Shown here one piece after another: positions 22,407-34,680 of a stretch of 64,000 nt of DNA. Source of the DNA: Impatiens glandulifera (taxonomy: Eukaryota > Streptophyta > Magnoliopsida > Ericales > Balsaminaceae); contig NC_061869.1 in assembly GCF_907164915.1 (NCBI RefSeq), positions 47,055,771 to 47,119,770 on the forward strand. Direction: 5' to 3'. Below the pieces are notes generated by a model. The model did not search any database and was not told the origin of the DNA. It saw only the letters and a program-made list of their open reading frames with translations. Numbering within the stretch: the stretch's first letter is position 1; the number at the start of each line of letters is the position of its first letter. A program made the position numbers and the translations under genes.

Positions 22407-25400
22407 ATGTCGAACCAGGTAATCCACGTTGGCCCCGATATCCGACGACCCATTTCTCCGGCAAACAGCTTTCCGATTTTCTACCAGATGATGGAACCCT
22501 CCGTTCTTGAACACAATAAACTGGTAATTATTCGTTCTATCTCTTTGTACATACTTATCACATACGCACATGAGCTCTATCTGTGTTCTGCTACATTGTA
22601 GGGTAACCAATTGAACATCTCGTGGAGTTAGCTAGTTGATCATACGAAAATTTATAGGTTTCATTTCCTTGGCAATTTTTGAATAGTTCTTAGGCTTGTT
22701 ATATTTCTATTAGTAGTTTAGTTTTAGAGGAAAATAGATTATATCATTAGGGAGGATCAACATTCAATAATACAGAGATTAAAGCAATTGGATTTGATCT
22801 ATCACCAAATTTATATAAATAAAACTTGGAAAGCTGCTCATTTTTCTTGCTGAAATTGCATCGGGCTTATCTATTTGCTAAACTTTATAAATGTTTCAAA
22901 TTATGTTCTCTTTCTGATTCCTCAATGAGAAAAATTATTACAAAAATTGGATTGGATCTATCACCAAATTTGTTTAAGAAGTTTTTTGGGAAAAAGTTAG
23001 TTTTGCTTGTTGAACTTGAGATGAAGGCTCGTTTTTCTAGCTAAATTTGCATCAGGCTCATTTTAATTTCTAAACTTTAAGCAAAATGGCTAAACCCATG
23101 TTATCTTTCTGTTTCTTGAATGAGAAAAATGATTAAAGCAAATTGTTGGATATATCACCAAAGTTTGTATTAAAAAATACTTGGAAAATTCATATTGCTT
23201 GTTGAACTTGTACGAAAGACTAGTTTTGCTTGCTCAATTTGTATTTGCTCAATGTAAAAATTGGCTAAAGTCATGTTCCTTTCTGATTCCTGAATGATAA
23301 AATGATTATAGTAAATGGATTGAATCTATCACCAAATTTGTATGAAAAACATGGAAATAAGTTAATTTTGTTTGTTGAACTCACACCAAATGCTCGTTTG
23401 GTTTGTTGAAATTGCGCCAGGCACAATTTAATTGCTAAACTTTCAAGAAAATTGCTAAAATCGTGTTCTCTTTCTTATTCTTCTGTAACAAAATGATTAA
23501 TGCAATTGGATTGGATTTATTGCTAATCTTGTATAAAATAAACTTGGAAAGAAGTTCATTTGCTTGTGGAACTTACACCAAAGGCTTGTTTTGATAGTTG
23601 AATTTGCACCAGTTCATTTTAAGTTCTAAACATTAAAATAAGTGGCTCAAATCATTTATAACCATTTTTTATTGTTGAGCTGTATGTGTTTGCATGTAGA
23701 TGTTAAGATGTATTCAATTTTGATTTGATACAGAAGATTTCAGGAAAGTTTGGAAAGAAATTTGGCAATGAACTTACTAACGTGTGTACCCTCACAGTCG
23801 CAAACGGTTGTGTCTGGAAAGTCCGATTGGAAAGGATTGATGATAAGTTTTGGCTCACAACTGGCTGGAATGAATTTGCCAAACATCATTCTATTTCCAC
23901 AGGACATCTTTTGATGTTTACATATGATGGGAATTCAAGCTTCAGAGTTAACATACATGATTTGACGGTTTCTGAGATTAAATATCACTGTCATTCACTA
24001 AATACTTTCGAAAGTGGGCTGCAAGTTAATGAAACAGTTAAAACTTTCTCTCCCTGGGAAACACCCAACCAGTCTTCTTCGAGAAACAAATTTTATGATG
24101 GAACATCAAATCAACAACCATTGATTGGTCAAAGTTATGATCCGTCATATATGAGCAACCCAAGGAATCCTCAGTCAGAAGTCTTCAAGTTTGAGTGTTG
24201 GTGCCCAACGACTGGATACCATAACGCAGATTCAAGCCAAATCAGAAGAAGCATAACCAATGGTTTATTCTCCACTAATGAGGTAGATGTGAAGCAACCG
24301 ATGGGCTGCAAACGAGATGTTGGAATTCAATGCGGTTTTAATGAGATTATGACAGCTGCATACGGTAGTAAATCTCGTCCTCGGAATCAAAAATCAGAAT
24401 CTAACAAGAAAAGGAAAGGAGAAACCACAACTGGTGATAATTTTCAAATACTCAGATATTTTTACTTTTTTTTTTAAATTGTTAGCTACATTAACTAATG
24501 TTTCTCTGTATAATGACCTTTTTCAGACGGAACCAAGATGGAAGACAAAATTGAAGTGAGAAGTCCTGAAGCAATCCAGTCGGGGTTAAAGAGGAGGTCG
24601 AGGGAGATAACGACTGAAGAAAAGGAAAGAGTTCTCAATGCAGCCAAAGCCTTTCAATCAGAAAATCCTTTCTGTCGTGTTGTCCTCAGACGGTCTTATG
24701 TTTATAAGGGAGTTGGCCTGGTAAGTCACATAAAAAGCATTGTTTTTACGAAATTCAATCCACCCACAATGGGATTCATTTGAATCGAAAAGATTGGCTC
24801 TGTTTTTCCCATGTTTCACCTTGGAAGGGACGGGGAGGTTATTTACATGCCCAACCCTCATTGGGACTGTTCTAAATTAAACAGTTTGGATCGTTTTTTC
24901 CAATGTTTCACCGTTGCTGGGTTGGGGATGGTATTTATATGCATGTTCCCATCAAATGTGAGTCCGGTTTTCCCATGATTCACTTCCCTAAACACCAAAA
25001 ATAAAGGATAATATTATTTGAAGGAAAGAGGTTCAGTTTGCTTCCTCAACTTGTATCAAAAGCCCATTTTGCTTCCTGAACTTTTAGAATTGGTTCAGAC
25101 TTTCCGTCATCATTTTTTTATAGCTTTGTTAATGCATTGATATGATTTTAGAAAAAATAAATATTTAAGTCAAGAATTGTGCTTAAGGAGATGAAAAGTT
25201 ATATATAGATGATTTTACACTCAAAGAAATTAACAAAAAACTATTGATTTGAGCCGTTTTCTTATTGACGAGATTGTAATACAAGTGGAGAAAGCAAAAT
25301 GGTCAAGAAAGCTTGAACCCATATATTATTTTTAACATATATTTATTTATTCTTCATGTTTTATTTTACTAATTTATATATTAAAATATTTTTGTTGTTG

Positions 25401-26081
25401 TTACTAATATTTTTTTTTGGGAAAAGTTGTTACTAATATTTATATGTTACTGTTATTTGTTTTCTCGAAACAATATGAATATTTAATTTATTAGAGTATT
25501 TATATTATAGATAATTGGATTTAAAATAAATTTTAGCGTAGAAAAGAATATTCATTGAAAGAATTATAGTATAAAGACTGCTTGCGAGAATTTTCCTTGG
25601 AGGATATAAAAACTTCTAAGAAACAGTGCTCCATTGTGATCATCCCTACTTGTTTTGATGTTCATAATAATTGTTTTTCTTATTCTTATTGATAAGAAAA
25701 TGCTAATTTGAAATGCTCAATGTGTGTGAAATCTTTTTGTTTGTTGATATTTGAATGCAGCATATGCCAGCCAAGTTTGCAGAAACATACCTGAGCGAGG
25801 TTTCAGGATTTGTGGTGATTCAAGCACCAAATGGTGAAAAGTGGCCAGTTAGGTGCTTATGGAGGGATGGTTCGGCTAAGTTGAGCAAGGGATGGCCTGA
25901 ATTTACATCTGAGAATAAATTGGAAGAAGGTGACGTCTGTATATTTGAACTAATAGAGGTGAGGGATACTGTGTTGAAAGTTATCATATTTCGTGCTCGC
26001 GAAAATCCTGAGCCAAGGAATCAAATTGTAGCAATGGCATTCAACAACCAACTATCTGTCGCTTGCGATTTAAATGGGTGA
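22407..26081 (+). CDS. Two-B3-domain DNA-binding protein, VRN1/REM type
   Basis: Four coding exons: 22407-22523, 23734-24433, 24527-24720 and 25761-26081, all with GT-AG introns and matching phase; 443 residues. First B3 domain at about residues 24-115, opened by PIFYQMM and continued over intron 1 by [15 protein letters not shown], then [22 protein letters not shown] and [10 protein letters not shown]. Second B3 domain at about 319-415 ([63 protein letters not shown]). Between them are a long low-complexity linker and basic clusters ([13 protein letters not shown]) that may be nuclear signals. Plant REM/VRN1 proteins bind DNA with low sequence specificity in the nucleus; VRN1 keeps FLC repressed after cold. 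Which REM this is cannot be said from sequence alone. The first ATG in frame with the B3 start was chosen; the leader upstream has no in-frame ATG. Confidence 0.85.
22790..23650 (+). repeat. Five diverged tandem repeats inside intron 1 of the B3 gene
   Basis: ggat-gatctatcaccaaattt recurs at about 22790, 22948, 23143, 23316 and 23505, each followed by aaacttggaaa, then ttgcttgttgaactt, then a-tttgca-cagg, then ctaaactttaa and ttctctttctgattc. Spacing is about 160-195 bp. The array makes up most of the 1.2-kb intron. It has no open frame and keeps clear of both splice sites. Confidence 0.75.
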
Positions 26082-26840
26082 GAAAAAATATGTTAGCTTT
26101 TGAAGCAGATACTTTATTTTTTAGGAAACTGTAGTCTTTTAGCTTTTTATGTGACTTATCTATGTAAACAGATAGACTTGTTTGCCATTGTAGCTGAAGG
26201 AAGAGGGTTCTAACCAGTTTTTAAACCTGGACTAGTTATAGATATGATTGCTTGCCTTCCTGAAATTTATGTTGGGATCTAATAGGCATGGGATAACTGC
26301 CTTCAATTGAAAATGAGTACAAATTCAGATGCGTTTGTTATTAAGGTGTGATACTGTGAAATAGACCGGAAATTGGTCACCTTCAAATGTTTTATCTTGA
26401 TGATCTAACTATTCTGAAATTTGTGAAAAGTTTATAATATTAGTTAAACTTAAACTAATCTTCTTCTATATTGGATCGATTTGTTGGGAGTTCTGCATTG
26501 AAAGTTGTGTTATCTAAAGAGAGTTCAAGAAAGTTGTAGAGACTGGCCCTCTCATAAATTGTGTTATCAACTTGAAGAATTTAGCACAAATGGTTAGAAT
26601 GTTGAGTTAATAACATGAAGATCATGATATTGAGACCTATATATTTTGTGTATTGAATAATTAACTACTCATACATCATTTTCTTGATTAACTAATAGTT
26701 TGTGAGAGTTGCATTAGCTAAAAAAAAAATTGTTTAATAAAAACACAAACTAATTTATTTAAATTCAAAATTAATCTAATTAAATAAATAAAAAAAGAAA
26801 ACAACTAAACTAATTAAACAAATAACCTAATTAATGAAAT
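26082..26840. other. 3' flank of the B3 gene, no further gene
   Basis: AT-rich sequence without a credible ORF. The transcript end of the B3 gene should lie in the first few hundred bases; aataaa-like signals are too frequent to choose one. Confidence 0.5.
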
Positions 26841-28223
26841 TGATAGGATCGGGATCGCCGATAGAGAACCGGAGTTCGGCTAAAGGAGAACGCTTAAACA
26901 CTCACAACGGTTGGTACTAATCCGGTTAGAGATTAATATCAGTCTCAACACCACACAAACGGTTACAAACTCTTGAACCGGGTTCAAGTGTCGAAGTAAT
27001 TTGTTTCAGCTTGAAACAACATACACAACTTGGACAATAAGGATGAATAGAATGAAGAAGGATTGGTTGGAATAACGAGAAGTCGGTTCGGATAATGAAA
27101 TGACCGGAAATGAAGAAAGAACACAACACAAGGATTTTATGGATGTTCGGAGATAAAGCTCCTACGTCACCCATTTTTCTCAAATCTTGAGAAGGATATT
27201 CACTAGGAATATTCAATACACTTTACAATGCTTATGTCTAAGACCCGAGACTGATTTATTGCTCGTTCTTGACCTTTCAATAAAAGCACTCTGTTGAACA
27301 GAAAACTTCTGTCAACTTACAAAATCTCACTACTCACACAAAATCAATGAAATGATTATACACTTTGATACTCTTAAACAAATTGTAAGAACAGTAGACT
27401 TGATAACTTTTGTAACTTTGTAACCTCAACTCTTGCAATTGTTCAAACTTGTGATTCTCTAACTATTTTCGTAACTGTTGCTTTTGATATTCAGTTTCTC
27501 TTTTTATAGTGGAAATATGATAACGGACATATTTCTCTTTCAACGGATATCTGCAAGGTAATCCTTGAATCTGATTGGTTGGTCAAAAGGAGCTATAATG
27601 CATTAAATGCGGTTGATGCTTCCCAAGAAGCAATACAGTCGGCCAGTTTTGTCTTCATTTGACTTTATCATATGGTCGGTTGGACAGTTCTCTACTCCTT
27701 GGATGTTGCTTTTGGACTTATACCAAAATAGGTATATCTGCACACTTGACAGTTTTCTACTGCCTGCAGTCTATCATCAGACTTGTATCAAATAGGAAAT
27801 AGCACAGTCTGCAAATTTGAAAGACTCCTTCTGCCTATTCTCAAAGAGAGCTTATTACATCAAAATGGAAACTTCCAGTAGTTCCATATCTTTGATTTGA
27901 TCTTGATTTATCTGCCCGTTGGAGTTGTACGGTGGCTTTGAATTTTCAGGAATTTAACTAATCGGACATCATCGGTTGACCAGTCCTACCGAAAAGTAGC
28001 GACCGATCAAGGGAAGGAGCTCACCGATCCTGAAGTTGAACCTGACCGGTCTTCTAAGAGGATAGATTAATTAAGTGAGTTTCGGTTTGTGCTGCTTCAG
28101 AGATGTAGGTTTGACCGGCCAAAGAATGTGACCGCTCCCTACTTTTCCTACACCAAAGGTTGAATTTAATTAAGTTCTTTAGATAGTTAATTACTTATTA
28201 ATTAACTATCTAATTTATCTAAC
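26841..28223 (-). mobile_element. LTR of a second Sirevirus-like element, minus orientation
   Basis: On the minus strand it begins TGTTAGATAAATTAG just after a polypurine tract and ends ...CCCGATCCTATCA; about 1383 bp. 26935-27010 (acggttacaaactcttgaaccgggttcaag) is the reverse complement of 8918-8960 in the first LTR. A ctttttatagtgg TATA-like box lies at about 27500 (minus orientation). The positions 27607-27795 + and 26926-27216 - are open by chance and are not genes. Confidence 0.75.
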
Positions 28224-28425
28224 AATTTCTCACTTTTTGATTATTTAAGTTAAATATTCTAAACCCTGCAATCGTTGGCCGGTTTTAAAAAAAGAAAATT
28301 TATATTAATTGGCCGGTTTAAAATGGTTTGATTTGAAGAGAAAAATTTTAAGAAAAATTTTGTAAGAAAAATTTTGTGTGGAAAATTTTGTATGTTTATC
28401 TAACAATTTCTCCTTTTTTGATTAT
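28224..28425 (-). repeat. Two polypurine-tract units before the minus-strand LTR
   Basis: tctaacaatttctcactttttgattatttaagtt (28219-28252) and tctaacaatttctccttttttgattatttaagtt (28399-28432) are, on the minus strand, two polypurine tracts each followed by the first bases of the LTR. They match the first element's aataatcaaaaagggagaaatt units. The 150 bases between them carry ggccggttt words and a run of aaaattttg. Confidence 0.75.
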
Positions 28426-28539
28426 TTAAGTTAAAAATTCAAAACCAGCAATTTGAAATCGAAACCGAAAAATATAAATTTCCAAAGTAATCATAATTTC
28501 CCCAAAATATTCATAATTTTCCAAGGTAGTAGTCCTAAT

Positions 28540-29990
28540 AGATAAAAGTAAAAGTATAAAGATAGAGTTTAGTTGCCCCCTTGATCATGTTTGTCGACCA
28601 AATCGGTGAAGTAACGTTTTGCGAAACCCTTTCCCGGTGCAGTAGGATCGACATCTGTCCGGGAGTCGCTTGCCGGTTGACTTGAAAAGTTGGTCGACCA
28701 TGCAGGTCTTGTCTGTCGAGTAGGAACTTGGAATACAGGAGTTCTTTGACTCTAAACAAAGTTGTCAACCGAGTCTCCACGACTCCGCGGGTTCCTCGGT
28801 CTAAATGGGCACTTGAACGAATGGATTGAATAAGTACTGCTTGATCGGTTGAACGGTGGCTCTGGATTTGCGTTTTCTTTGATTCAATTGTTCACCCTTC
28901 TCCTCTTCTTCTTCATCCTCACGATTCAAATTTCCTGAGCCAGCAGCTGGATTTATAACTAGTGGAGCATTTTGAGCTGTTGTTGCCGACTCTTGTGCCC
29001 TATTTCTTTTGTTTGTTTGTGCCCTTGTCTTTTTGGCAATCGGAGAAGGAAATTTCCGAATTTCTTCATCGATCTGCTCTTGGATAAGTTCTTATTGAAG
29101 TTTCCGAGTCGCCTCCTTGTTATTTCGCTCAGCCGCTTTGGCTTTTGCATGTTCATCGGCTTGAAGTTGTCGGGCAATCTCTTCATCTTTTTGTTCAGCC
29201 ACCTTGACTCTTGCGTCTTCATCGGCTTGAAGCTGCCGAGCAGCCTCTTCATCCTTTCTTATTTTATCTTCGTTTGCAACCTCACGGGTCCTTACCAGCT
29301 CATATAATTGTACAGACATAGCCTGCACAGATTCAAGAGTTTAAGAGGTTATATTTTCAACATGTTCAAGCTTAGAGTCGGTGGATGAGGCCCGAGCTTC
29401 CATAGACGCTTGCCAAGTAGCCATGGATGCTTGGATCATTTTCGCTATGATAGATTTCATGCGGTCTTCAGTTATGTGAGCCACTAATTCGACCGATTGA
29501 TGTTATACTGGAGGCGGAGAGTTGATCAGAAACGATACTTCTATTCCGACCGATTTCTGAAAACTATCTTTTCTGGATTTGCTTTGGTCAAAATGATTGC
29601 CCTATGAAGTCTTGGCCGATGTATCGGTTGACGGAGAAGTCGTTACCCCATCTTGTTTCTATTTATTTTCCGGAGACTTAAGTGGATGTTCTGGTTGACT
29701 GATTTTAGATTGAGCCCTTGCAGGTTTAGATGATTGACTAACCTCAAAGTTAGACTTTTTAGGCTATTTTCCATTTCGGTCAGCATCTTTCACTTCAACC
29801 GGAGTGGAGTTAAGTAGTTCTGCATCCATTTCGGTTGCCTCTTCATACCTTGAAATTTCGGCTAGAATGTCTACTTCAACCGTTTTCAAGGTCTTCAGCA
29901 CGGTCTTATCAACGCCGGCAACTTCACCTATAACAAGATATCTTCGATTTATGTTATTAATGGCTAAGGACAACACCCTCAACTGAAATA
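28540..29990 (-). pseudogene. Degenerate homologue of extra ORF 3 (coiled-coil tail)
   Basis: In the minus frame at 29328-28820 a helical, Glu/Lys-rich protein reads through with a few stops: EEAARQLQADEDARVKVAEQKDEEIARQLQ-type repeats, then an acidic run followed by QLNQRKRKS, which matches the acidic run and LNQRKRR of ORF 3 at 7125-7190. Upstream frames (to 29990) hold Ser/Lys/Thr-rich linker-like sequence and are broken by several stops. It sits directly before the LTR in the same order as in the first element. It is a decayed copy of the same kind of terminal ORF; the N-terminal shared domain is not visible. Confidence 0.65.
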
Positions 29991-29992
29991 AT

Positions 29993-31870
29993 TTAAACCA
30001 ACTCTTCAAGAGTTGTCTTGTTTGGTACACTAGACTCACTTTGTTTATTCAAAACAACTTGCCTATTTTCTATGGAATACATCAGGATTTCCCAAATGGA
30101 AATGTTGGTATTCGACTTCTTAAGTTGAGTAAGAAGAGTATCGTCGAGGTTTAGAGCTCTAGGCTCGTTTTCCCTTCTTGGGTCATTAGTTGGTCTAGGA
30201 AGATTAGCCACAGAGGTTGTTTTCATAAAACTGGGTTGGAAGTCAGATCCACTTCGGGTTGCTAAGACTTCTATCAAACTTCTTCTTGGAGAACAAGTGC
30301 TAGGATTATCAAGAATCCACCACTTATAAGAAATCTCTAGTGGAGGTGGAGTTCTTCAATCCTCCTTTTTAGGCCATGGATTAACCATACTAACTCCAAG
30401 GTTGTTAATAGGTTCGTCCATAGAGATCATAATCACTTGATGATCGGGTAAGGAATTTTTTGCGATTTAGGTTTAGGTATGATCTTTTGATCGATCAGAT
30501 CAAAACACTGATACTTAAGAGCACTACAATTATCAGTAAAGTGACATTTCATCTAATGGTATGTGCACCTTGCACTTTTGAATTTTCCAATGAACTATTT
30601 ACCTTCTCGTGGAGTCAAATGTTTAATCAAATTCCTTTGTTGGAGGAGAGTAAGGGCTTGACTCAAGGTCATACCCAAATCATCAAAAGTTCTAGCAGGC
30701 CTTGGGACCCTGAGTATTGGCGGTTTGGTTTGTTTTAGACAACACTAGTTTGCTTGGACTTGTCTTAGGAGAGGTTGGAGGTTTCCAAGCATCCGTGACT
30801 TGGTGGATTTTAGATTTGTCCTTTCTCAAAGGTCGAGGATGGTTAATATAAGTCTTAATAGTTTTACCCTCCTTTCTTTCCTTATAAAAGGCTTCATCGA
30901 GGTTATTACCCGTTTTAATGAGATTTTTCATGTTTTGGAAAGTTTTAACGGCGAATCCAACATATATCGATCGTTAACATTATTCAAAATCATGTCGATT
31001 TGTCTTTATTCGCTAGGTAAAGAATTGTTTTCTTCAGCAACAGTCTTCCACATTTTGATAAAAACTGCAAATTTCTCGTTTTCGCCTTGTTTCACATTCT
31101 TAAGCTTCTTCTTAGGTAGTTCTAAGTTGAGATGCATACTGAAACGTCCTATGAAGGTTGAGGTGAGTTCATTGATAGTTTGAAGATAAACTATATTCTT
31201 TGATGATATCAACGTAAAGCCGCACCATCTAAATATTGAGAAAATAAATGATTGACGGTTGGTTCTCCCAGATATAAAGTGTCAAAGTCATAGTATATAT
31301 CTGTAAGAAGGCAATAGTGTCACTCTTGCCTACGTACTTAAATAGAGAATGATATTTTATCCCAAATGGGATGATTGCTCGTTCAGTAGTTTTTATAGCA
31401 TTTTTCCAATTATGGTGTTCATCAATGCTATCCTTGGTCAACTAATTGAGCTGATCTTGGAACTTGGCTTGGTTAGAATTCAAATGAGCCATTTGGACCT
31501 CGTATTCTGTATGAGTAATGATCGTTGGGTTTGCCCCTTCTTGGGCATTGGGGTTATCAACAACTTTTGGATGAGTTCTTGTTGACCTATTATCATCTTC
31601 AGGAGATTCCTCATAGAGAGAGATTTCTTCGACGTTAGGACGCGTTTGAAGGTTAATCCTGATCGGAGTGGAAATAGGTATAGATTGTTATGGGTGTCGT
31701 GACGAAGATGGCTGCTCCTGAAGAGGGATAACAGGCTTAGTCATCCAGTTCGTTAATATTGTTAGTTGTTCTGTTACTTGCTGAAGAGTAGCCTTCATTT
31801 CAGCAAACTCAGATGGAGATACTATATTTGTATTAATTTTCGGAGTTCCTTCGGCCATTTCTTGGCGCAC
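29993..31870 (-). pseudogene. Broken Ty3/gypsy gag (and gag-protease linker)
   Basis: Several minus-strand frames in order give pieces of a plant gypsy gag: an N-terminus with EMKATLQQVTEQLTILTNWM (31870-31688), the core with a gag-like EKFAVFIKMWKTVAEE segment (31212-31006), a charged segment with VTDAWKPPTSP (30931-30692), and a stretch with LLTQLKKSNTNISIWEILMYS (near 30130), the typical protease-linker phrase of plant gypsy polyproteins. Frameshifts and stops separate them. Reverse transcriptase and integrase are absent; the fragment ends against the Sirevirus-like piece at about 29990, so one inserted in, or recombined with, the other. Confidence 0.65.
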
Positions 31871-32142
31871 AAAATGTCCAGTTCTATTATCACTTCTTCG
31901 TGGGGCCGTACTTGTTTAAAATGACTAGCGGACTACCATAGCGAAGAGAGAGAGATAAAGATGTTGCATATGTAATAAAATACAAATGCAAAACCGCTGA
32001 AAGGAAACCTAGAGAGGTGATTTTATTAGATAAAACAAACATAGAGTTGTATATAAATATATTCGTAACATTTGTTATAGAGAGACTCTCTTGTTGAGTT
32101 GGTAGGTGAAAAAAGGATTCGTTTAGCACTAAAAGTGTTTCA

Positions 32143-34066
32143 GTTAAGATGATGCCAGTGGGATCCTTATCTCCTTCCATGAGATGGTAAGCTACTTATA
32201 GTATTTTAGAGTATGGTGGACGGTTGCCTGTGGGAGCGAGGAGAAAGTGAGTCAGTGTGATTGTTATGGTGAGCAAGGAGGTAGTGAAATTTTGTGAGAT
32301 TTCACCGGTCTGAGTGGCCAAGCTTATACACCTTGGAAGATCCAGGTAGGTTCTTGCTAGAATCTTATCCGTCGTGGTCTTCGTATACCCAAATTCTTTG
32401 TTAAGCAGATGTTGGAGGGACATGGATTCTGTGTAGGGTTTAAGTCTTATGATGTTCTTGTTATTGAACATCATAATGGCCTTAAATTCTTCGATGGTCG
32501 GACAGATCTAACGATCTCCTAACATGAAGGCCATGTGCATTGGGTCTCATTTTCGTTACATTTCCATCATGAAGTTATGATAAATTTTTAAGTGGGTGTA
32601 TTTGAGAACGGTACTGAGACCGTAAGTTCGATAGTACCATTCCCTTTTGTGGAAATGATGGCTATATAGGAACAAATCTTTGTTCTTTAGAAGAGACATT
32701 TTACGATGTATAATTAATTTTGACAAACATGTCATTTGATTTTGATAAAAACGAATATACTTAGAAATGTTTATTATATCTATTATAGATGTATGCATAT
32801 ATAATAAATAAGCACGTAAAAATTTGACTTCGTCAGGATTTGTTGTTTAGGCACGTCAACTAACAGTTGGGTAAAGTAACCAGGTTTGTGTGTTAAGGTT
32901 TTGTTGAGGTTTGGGTTGGAATCGTTACAACGGGATGTGTGGCACGTTCCTGAATGTTGGATGATGCCTAGGTGCTCATCTGATGTCCACGAATGCTGCT
33001 GTAAAAACTGAACATAATTTCTACTACACTGAATTATTAGAATTATTTTTTTATAAAAGGGTTAATTGAAATCCATTTTTAATCTTTTTCTTGCATTTTT
33101 TTGAGTTAAGATGATGCCAGTGGGATCCTTATCTCCTTCCATGAGATGGTAAGCTACTTATAGTATTTTAGAGTATGGTGGACGGTTGCCTGTGGGAGCG
33201 AGGAGAAAGTGAGTCAGTGTGATTGTTATGGTGAGCAAGGAGATAGTAAAATTTTGTGAGATTTCACCGGTCTGAGTGGCCAAGCTTATACACCTTGGAA
33301 GATCCAGGTAGGTTCTTGCTAGAATCTTATCCGTCGTGGTCTTCGTATACCCAAATTCTTTGTTAAGCAGATGTTGGAGGGACATGGATTCTGGGTAGGG
33401 TTTAAGTCTTATGATGTTCTTGTTATTGAACATCATAATGGCCTTAAATTCTTCGATGGTCGGACAGATCTAACGATCTTCTAACATGAAGGCCATGTGC
33501 ATTGGGTCTCATTTTCGTTACATTTTCATCATGAAGTTATGATAAATTTTTAAGTGGGTGTATTTGAGAACGGTACTGAGACCGTAAGTTCGATAGTACC
33601 ATTCCCTTTTGTGGAAATGATGGCTATATATAGGAACAAATCTTTGTTCTTTAGAAGAGACATTTTACGATGTATAATTAATTTTGACAAACATGTCATT
33701 TGATTTTGATAAAAGCGAATATACTCAGAAATGTTTATTATATCTATTATAGATGTATGCATATATAATAAATAAGCACGTAAAAATTTGACTTCGTCAG
33801 GATTTGTTGTTTAGGCACGTCAACTAACAGTTGGGTAAAGTAACCAGGTTTGTGTGTTAAGGTTTTGTTGAGGTTTGGGTTGGAATCGTTACAACGGGAT
33901 GTGTGGCATGTTCCTGAATGCTGGATGATGCCTAGGTGCTCATCTGATGTCCACGAATGCTGCTGTAAAAACTGAACATAATTTCTACTACACTGAATTA
34001 TTAGAATTGTTTTTTTATAAAAGGGTTGATTGAAATCCATTTTTAATCTTTTTCTTGCATTTTTTT
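32143..34066 (-). repeat. 962-bp segment duplicated in tandem (LTR-derived)
   Basis: gttaagatgatgccagtggg begins copy 1 at 32143 and copy 2 at 33105, giving a 962-bp period. The copies are nearly identical (differences such as gtgtagggt against gggtagggt, and cctgaatgttgg against cctgaatgctgg). The right part of each (aacgggatgtgtggc...tttcttgcat) is the same LTR family as at 36.3-36.6 kb. The paired minus-strand frames inside (92 codons each) simply reflect the duplication. 31871-32142 is the flank of the gag piece without a gene. Confidence 0.9.
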
Positions 34067-34623
34067 TGCAATAAATATTTCAAAAAATATTTTCTAGAAT
34101 TATAATAAAAATTATGTTTATATTTTTTTATAGTATTTTTGAGAATTTTGGGTATTTATTTAATTATTTTTAAGCCATAAATTAAACATAATTTATGATT
34201 AAATTATAATTAAATAATTTTAACCCATTCTTAGGTTTAGTTTGTGTAAAATAAATAAAATATTTTATCTTAAATTATTTTTGGAATTTTGAATAATTTT
34301 CTTAATTAGGGTTTAATTATTGATTTGGTTTTAATTTCTCTTTTATGTTATTTTGAATTAAAAATTCAAAATATTATTTTAATATTATTAAAATAATAAT
34401 ATTATTTATAAATAGGGTAAGTCAAATTTTCATACTTACAAATATAAAATCTTATTAAACTAATTGATTAAAGGATTGTACTTGTTTTTGTTTTTGTTAA
34501 TTAAGTTGTAAGTTGAAACATATATATATATAATTATTAATTTTATTTTTAAACGTTTTAAGTTTATTAGAGGGTTAACCTATAATCCGACCCAAATATT
34601 CATTATATATATATATATATATT

Positions 34624-34667
<44 letters not shown>

Positions 34668-34680
34668 AACTACACAAACC
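34067..34680 (-). mobile_element. AT-rich end of the gypsy-type LTR, unoccupied insertion-site copy
   Basis: 34067-34440 is homologous to the halves found on either side of the Helitron-like insertion (left half ending at 36588 or 39591, right half from 40339). Here cattttttttgc...aaaattatgtttatattttt is continuous, so this copy serves as an empty site. 34440-34680 is AT-rich with (TA)n runs. Confidence 0.5.

Noticed and set aside
22280..22510. First frame upstream of the B3 gene (76 codons) as its N-terminus
   Set aside because: It has no ATG start and does not lead into the B3 domain. The frame starting at 22407 joins intron 1 in the right phase and gives the expected B3 start.
32196..33762. 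Pairs of minus-strand ORFs of 92 and 70-80 codons as a duplicated gene
   Set aside because: They lie inside duplicated LTR sequence; frames are alike only because the DNA was duplicated.
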